From: Micractinium sp. NFX-FRZ
Lineage: Eukaryota; Chlorophyta; Trebouxiophyceae; Chlorellales; Chlorellaceae
Assembly: GCA_029339195.1 (NCBI GenBank)
Contig: JAPTJF010000205.1
Span: forward strand, 1 to 64,000
Direction: 5' to 3'
DNA: 64,000 nt
A program made the position numbers and the translations under genes. Numbering within the stretch: position 1 is the stretch's first letter; every line of letters starts with the position of its first letter. Positions 59,301 to 64,000 of this stretch are shown piece after piece. Under the pieces are notes generated by a model, which saw only the letters and a list, made by a program, of their open reading frames with translations, was not told the origin of the DNA and did not search any database.

Positions 59301-60523
59301 CTCCCCCCTCACCCCCCGCACCTCTGTGGTTGTGCACAGCACCAGGAGCTGCTGGATGGCCTCCACAAACACGCCTGGGCGGGGGCGCACCAGCCCCACC
59401 GCCACAATCGCCTGCTCCTCCCCGCTGTACTCAATTGGCACGTCCTGCCTGCTGGGGGGTGGAAGGGCAGGGAAAGGGCGGGGCCGCACGCTGGCAGGTG
59501 ACCCCAGAGCGCCAGAGCACCAGGAGGCAGCCGTGCCTGCCCGTTCTGCTGCACTCCTCATGGTGTGCGCATGTGAGACGCGCCTGCATGCATGCTCTTT
59601 GATTTGCCCCCTGCCCAGTCGCCCCCGCTGGCCCCCGCCCGCCCCACGCACCACTTGTCGAAGCGCCAGAGGAAGAGCGAGTTGTCGACAGAGGCCCAGG
59701 CGTGCTTGATGTCGGGGAACACGCCGCAGAAGGCCACCGTCTGCAGGCGGGCAAGGCGGGCAGGGCGGGCGGGCGAGTGGGGAGGCAAGGAGGCGGGGCT
59801 GCCCAAGTGCACCATCCAAGGCAGGTGCAACGGATGCGAAAGTATGCCGAGGGGTACACAAATAAAGCATACGCGGTTGATGCACCCAGGCAGCAGCGGT
59901 TGGCAGGAGGGGGGGCACTGGCAAAGGAGTGCACAACACTCTGCACCACAACTGCCAGCTGTGCTGCCCGCCTGCTGCCTGCAGCGCGCACCTGGCACGC
60001 GTTGTACCGCTCCAGCACCATCCCCGGCATCTCGCTGATCACCGGAGACAGCGGGCGCACCAGAGAGGGCCACTGCAGGTGGGGGGGACCCCACGGGGTG
60101 GCAGCCGATTGGCAGCAGCAGGGGTGCGGCATGGTGGAGCAGCAGCACCATGCTCGTGACTTGCATTTGAAAATTGCTTGCCACTGTGTTGCTGGATCAG
60201 CCAGCAGCCCCGTGCGGAAGCTTGGGCAGGCAGGCAACGGCATTGGCGGCGGCGGCAGCGGCGGCGGCACCCTCCCGCCCAGCACCCCGCCATCACCCAT
60301 CACTCACGTCGCGGGGCTGGAACGAGTATTGCGTCTCCCTGACGCTGTGGGACAGCAAGTCATACAGGTCTGCCTGCCGCCCGGTCTCCGACGCGACGTT
60401 GCGAATGTGTTTCCATGCTGAGGACAGCTGCTCGGTGCCCGCGGCTGATGGGGCTGGCAGCCGTGCCGGACTGGGCTGCCGGGCAGGGCCCGTGTCAGCC
60501 CAGGCAGCGGGCGGAGCGAACAT
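47323..60523 (-). CDS. NUP155: Gene K: nuclear pore complex protein NUP155 (Nup155/Nup170 family)
   Basis: Thirty-seven exons, all in phase, giving 1,410 residues (family about 1,390-1,500). 5' exons: 60523-60308, 60072-59992, 59740-59652, 59448-59322, 59000-58835, 58529-58465, 58241-58169, 57933-57863, 57624-57510, 57311-57171, 56913-56676, 56533-56417, 56234-56162, 55932-55843, 55653-55546, 55433-55289, 55030-54921, 54665-54424. 3' exons: 54238-54098, 53844-53762, 53444-53386, 52952-52886, 52609-52476, 52219-52087, 51844-51700, 51510-51393, 51076-51011, 50762-50667, 50390-50291, 50053-49938, 49568-49479, 49159-49017, 48689-48584, 48350-48292, 48109-48013, 47799-47703, 47438-47323. The N-terminal half is the beta-propeller, with the family signatures WASVDNSLFLWRFDKW, YSGEEQAIVAVGLVRPRPG and HLLTVTADGRRVYW. 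The C-terminal half is the alpha-solenoid, ending in LRLRLLHSLAAAISAAK. A basic PAAKRQRLED near residue 740 could be an NLS or a linker. It is an inner-ring scaffold of the nuclear pore. Confidence 0.93.
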
Positions 60524-60714
60524 CTTGGGGCTCTGTCGCTAGCCCGCAAAGCAGCATGCAGCCAATCCGGCGATCACGGGATGCCGATGGTAAGGGCGGA
60601 TGGGCAGCGAGAGCGCCAGACCTGGAGGAAGGCAGGAATGTCCAAGCTGGCGCGCGCCTTCTCACTCAAAATTGCTTGCTTCCCACCGAGCGCAGGACTC
60701 GCTCAGTCAACAGG
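60524..60714. promoter_or_regulatory. Shared upstream region of divergent genes K (NUP155) and L (MIS12)
   Basis: 191 bp between the two ATGs, so a compact bidirectional promoter is likely. No TATA box is visible. Confidence 0.55.
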
Positions 60715-62625
60715 ATGGAAGACGCACACGAGCAGCATCAGGAGGCTCAACAGCAAGCGGCGCAGCCGCCCGCTGAGCAGCAGCAGACAGCCGACAGCAG
60801 CGGGGGTGCCGCAAGCACGCTGCACCTGCAAGCGGGGGCCTTTGTGGACGACCTGCACAACTCGGTGCGTCGGCGAGCAGGCGGCGGCAGCTGGGGAGGC
60901 CCAACCGCAGCCGCCGCTGCCGGGCCCGCCGCCGCTGGGTGTGCCCGCAAGCGTTCTGGGAGGTGCGCCCCTGTCACCTCCCTTGTGGAGGTCCCCCCTC
61001 TAATTCCCAGCTTCCCTTGAATACGTCTGCAGGTTCACATCTACTGCGCCGATGGCTTCGACACTCTCGACAGGTGGGTGCTGAGCGGCAGCTGATGCCC
61101 TGCGACCGTCAGCGTCACGTGCATGGCCAGGCTGCTTGCCTGCCTGGCTGACCCATCCTTATCAAGCACCCATTACGCACGTCGTCTAAGACACGTCAAT
61201 GTACGTCCGCCCGAACTCTTTCTGCACTGCATCCCGCCCGCCCCTCCCCCTCTGCAGCACGCTGCGCGACCAGCGTGGTGGCAGGCTGACGCCTGAGCAG
61301 CTGGCTGCGTCGCTGCACGGCTCCTCCCAGCTCTACCTGGCGCTGCGGGGCGAGGTGGACAGCCAGCTGCAGAAGTTTGAGGCGTACGCGCTGCAGACGT
61401 GCCTGCACGTGCCCGCGGGGCTGCTGGTGGAAGCGCCGGTGGGTGCAGGGGCGTGTGCAAGGGCGCCGGGGGCGGAGCGCGCCTGGGCTGAGGCAGCTGG
61501 GGCAGGGAGTGCAGTCTAAATCCTGGTTTGGCTGGGAGCAAGCAGGTTGCGCTTATGCTTTGGCACCAGTTGTTAAGCAGCCCAATCTCTGGCATGTGAC
61601 GCATCCCCAGGTGTCCTGCCTGCTGAGGCGAACCAATTCAAGGACACTTAGTTCGCCCTGGCTTCCAACCACCAGTGCATGCCTTCCCACTGCTGCAGTC
61701 TGCGAACGCAGCAGGCGGCGACGCAGGGGCTGTGGACGAGGCGGAGGAGGCAGCAGTGGATGAGCAGCTGGCGGTGCTGCGCCGACAGATCGCAGCGGCC
61801 AAGCACCAGGGTGGGTGGGGGGGCCCGTGGCAGGGGCAAGGTGGGGGAGGGGGGCAGCTTGGGGTTGGAGCAGGCTCAAGACGACCTGGTATGTTTATCA
61901 TGCATCAGTGCGCTTCGGCTGACGCAGACTCTATGAGCACATATTTTGCCTTGCCTCCCATCCCACGGCATGCACCCCTCACACCCGCCCACCCCCTGCC
62001 CCCGTGCTCTTGCTGCCATGCCCCAGCAGGCAGGAAGCTGGCTGGTGAGGTGGCACGGTATGACAGCATCCTCGACACGTACCGTGCCAGCCTGGCGGGC
62101 CTGGCGGGCGTAGTGCCTGGCGCACTGGGCGGCGGCGCAGCGGGCAAGGAGAATGCTGTGGCCGAGGATGGGCGCGCGCTGGCAGCAGCAGCGCTGGCGC
62201 TGGAGGCCAGCTGTCGCCAGCTGGAAGAGCTTCGCTCGCAGCAGCGCAGCGGCGGGGCGGCGGCGGCGGCGCCAAAGGACGGTGCGTGGGCAGGACGTAA
62301 GGGCGTTGTGTTTATTTGCTGTGTTGCCGCTGCGTTGGGCTTGTTGCTCAGCGGGGTGTGAAGCGCATGCAGGAACTTTGCTTGGGAGAAGTAGCACTGC
62401 TTGAACACTACACACTGTGCCATCCTGCTTGGCTCAAACCACCATGCTGCGACCCACTCGTCCATGCATTTTCTCAAATTCTACTTGCCTCCCTGCATGC
62501 CCTCTCTGCCCTCACCGTCTCCTGCAGAGCTGGCTGCTGAGAGAGAGATCCTGCGGCGGCAGGCAGCGGTGCGCAGCGCGCCCGCCGCCGATCTGCGGCG
62601 CCTGCAGGAGCGGTTTGCCACTTGA
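60715..62625 (+). CDS. MIS12: Gene L: kinetochore protein MIS12 homologue
   Basis: Six exons in phase: 60715-60864, 61033-61073, 61258-61438, 61699-61810, 62030-62281, 62528-62625 (277 residues). After a Gln/Ala-rich N-terminus the Mis12 core follows: AFVDDLHNSVHIYCADGFDT (about 42-61), then LYLALRGEVDSQLQKFEAYA (about 91-110) and LQTCLHVPAGLLVEAP, which matches the family pattern of a helix with KFE-Y followed by C-hydrophobic-VP-G-hydrophobic. The rest is a helical, coiled-coil stalk (EQLAVLRRQIAAAKHQ, RQLEELRSQQ, ERFAT end). MIS12 is a subunit of the MIND complex that joins centromeric chromatin to the outer kinetochore. It is longer than human MIS12 because of Ala/Gly insertions. Start chosen as the first ATG in frame. 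Confidence 0.85.
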
Positions 62626-63803
62626 GGAGGTGCTGCCCAACGGCAGCCGGGCGGCTCGCCTGCAGTCACCCGCCTCTCTTGTAGCCTGCCTGCGCAGCAC
62701 GAAACGCCTGCCAACCAACTGGATGACTGCACCTGACCTGACTGACCCACAGCCCCTGTACTCGCATGACCGCACTGCTTGCCCTCCTTCCCTAATGCAC
62801 ACCTACCACCTGCATCACATGTACAATGCTGTGCGCACCACCCATGCAACCCTTTCTTTTAAGTCGCGTGCGTCAGATGGCACCGCTGAATGCAAGCACC
62901 ACCGGCTCTTTGGCAGGCAGCTTGTCAGCACATGTCGAGCTTCTTCAAGCCCTTTGTTTGAGCAGACGGGAGGGGCGGGCAGCTCGTGCATGGTAATCCC
63001 ATACAGCCAGCCGGGCATGCCGGTGCGCCTGTGGTGAGCAGCGGCGGGACGACGGTCCAGCCGCAGCTTGGGCGGCGCAGGTGGTACCATCGATGCGGGT
63101 GCGGCTCTGCTCTACCAGCCATGCAACAGAAAGGAAGCCTCCACCCGATCCCATCCGAGCTCCTCATCCACCTCCAGAGCCGGCCCCATGCGCAGTACGG
63201 GCAGTCCTGCCCAAGGGGTTTCCCGGCTCGGGCACGGGTGTCTTCGTGTTCAGCTCACCCAATTTAGCTTCTAGGTGGCGGCCCAAGCCCGCGCGCGGTC
63301 CTCGGCGCCTTCCACTCCTGTGTGGTTGGTGCAGTTGAGCCAGGGCTCGCACGCTGAAAGCCTCTGAGCATCGCCTGCTACCTTGAAAGGAGGTAGGAGA
63401 CCGGTCAGGGCTTCGCAAACATGTGTCATGTGTTGCGCGCGCCGCCCGCACTGCTGCGCCGCTTGTTGGGCTTCACATGTAGCGCTAAGGTTGTCCGGAG
63501 CCATGAAGCCAGGGCGCCGCGATGCGGGGGTGGCGCTGACCGACGTCAGGCGGTGCCGCCGCCCCTGCCGCCGCTGCAGATACCGAGCCCGACCATTTCT
63601 CTAAACAACACGCACGTGACCTGCCAGTGGCGAGCCAGTGGGGGCGACCACGAGAGGCAAACGGGAAGGGATGATCCCGTGCCGCCGCAGCCCTGGCGGC
63701 GCTGGGCTGGCCTCTGCTCCCAAGCCCAGGCAAGTGCTCCTGGGGTTGGTGCCACGGGTTGCGTCAGCCAGCGGAAGAGACTGTGCACTGTGTCAGGGTT
63801 GGG
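62626..63803. other. Gene-poor 3' flank of gene L
   Basis: About 1.2 kb. A plus-strand frame near 63210-63270 (PKGFPGSGTGVFVFSSPN) reads like protein, but no joined exons can be found. No tRNA or repeat seen. Confidence 0.4.
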
Positions 63804-64000
63804 ATGATGCCAGCGCTGTAAGTGATTCAAAGACCCACTGCCTTTGAGCCCATGGTGGTCACTGGCTCTTCACTTGCGCCCATCGACATCCGCCCCCGCC
63901 TGCTCTGCTGCTGCCTCTTCCTCTGCCACCCAGCGACCAGCCTAGTCTGCCCTCATCTCCCGCCCTGCCCCGTGCTTCCTCCCCTGCAGCAGTTGGGCTC
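63804..64000 (+). other. Candidate first exon of a gene leaving the window
   Basis: ATGATGCCAGCGCT at 63804-63817 is followed by a strong GTAAGT donor in phase 2. A C/T-rich tract and a CCCCTGCAG acceptor end at 63990, and the next ten bases keep the frame open. This is only a pattern match; the encoded peptide is too short to judge. Confidence 0.15.

Noticed and set aside
1..64000. Prokaryotic features (Shine-Dalgarno sites, operons, CRISPR arrays, phage genes)
   Set aside because: Spliced genes, green algal poly(A) signals and plant-type proteins show a eukaryotic nuclear sequence; regular CRISPR-like spacing is absent.

Overview
The window is nuclear DNA from a eukaryotic green alga, most likely a trebouxiophyte of the Chlorella group. 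The DNA is GC-rich. Genes are cut into many short exons by GT-AG introns, mostly about 50-500 bp (a few longer), with strong CTGCAG acceptors. UGUAA-type polyadenylation signals follow most stop codons, as in green algae. The proteins match plant and algal families: plant-type GT14 glycosyltransferases, a plastid PpiC-rhodanese protein, NUP155 and MIS12. There are no bacterial operons, CRISPR arrays, rRNA genes or recognisable tRNAs. Gene models were joined by hand. Phases agree at every junction given below unless stated.

Left part (1-17 kb). Gene A (344-4357, minus) is an orphan with a Gln-rich N-terminus, Gly/Pro repeats and a basic/acidic C-terminus. Genes B (5177-7843, minus) and D (12919-15670, plus) are coiled-coil paralogues forming a large inverted repeat. 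Their first four exons and the introns between them are nearly identical, but their C-terminal domains are unrelated. Between them lies gene C (8770-12707, minus), another orphan with a coiled coil, which shares a 211-bp promoter region with D.

Middle part (17-47 kb). Two GT14/DUF266 (core-2/I-branching-like) glycosyltransferases, E (17333-22671, minus) and F (23439-28082, plus), stand head to head. G (28642-30385, minus) is a plastid-type PpiC-rhodanese fusion. H (31230-32906, minus) is an orphan built by a tandem exon-intron duplication. A 1,751-bp CACTA/EnSpm-type transposon (33127-34877) with a TTG target-site duplication lies just upstream of H. After a gene-poor stretch with possible gene relics (34.9-38 kb) come I (38061-41843, minus, C-terminal MYND zinc finger) and J (42860-46175, minus, SYLF domain, with a TATA box).

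Right part (47-64 kb). K (47323-60523, minus) encodes the nuclear pore scaffold protein NUP155 in 37 exons. It is divergent from L (60715-62625, plus), the kinetochore protein MIS12, with 191 bp between the start codons. Several introns of K and J carry degraded copies of the neighbouring exon-intron boundary, a pattern I have not seen named. The last 1.4 kb holds no convincing gene, except perhaps the first exon of a plus-strand gene that leaves the window.

The genes do not form one pathway. The most unusual features are structural: the inverted duplication with swapped C-terminal domains, the boundary echoes, the exon-intron tandem duplication in H and the CACTA insertion.
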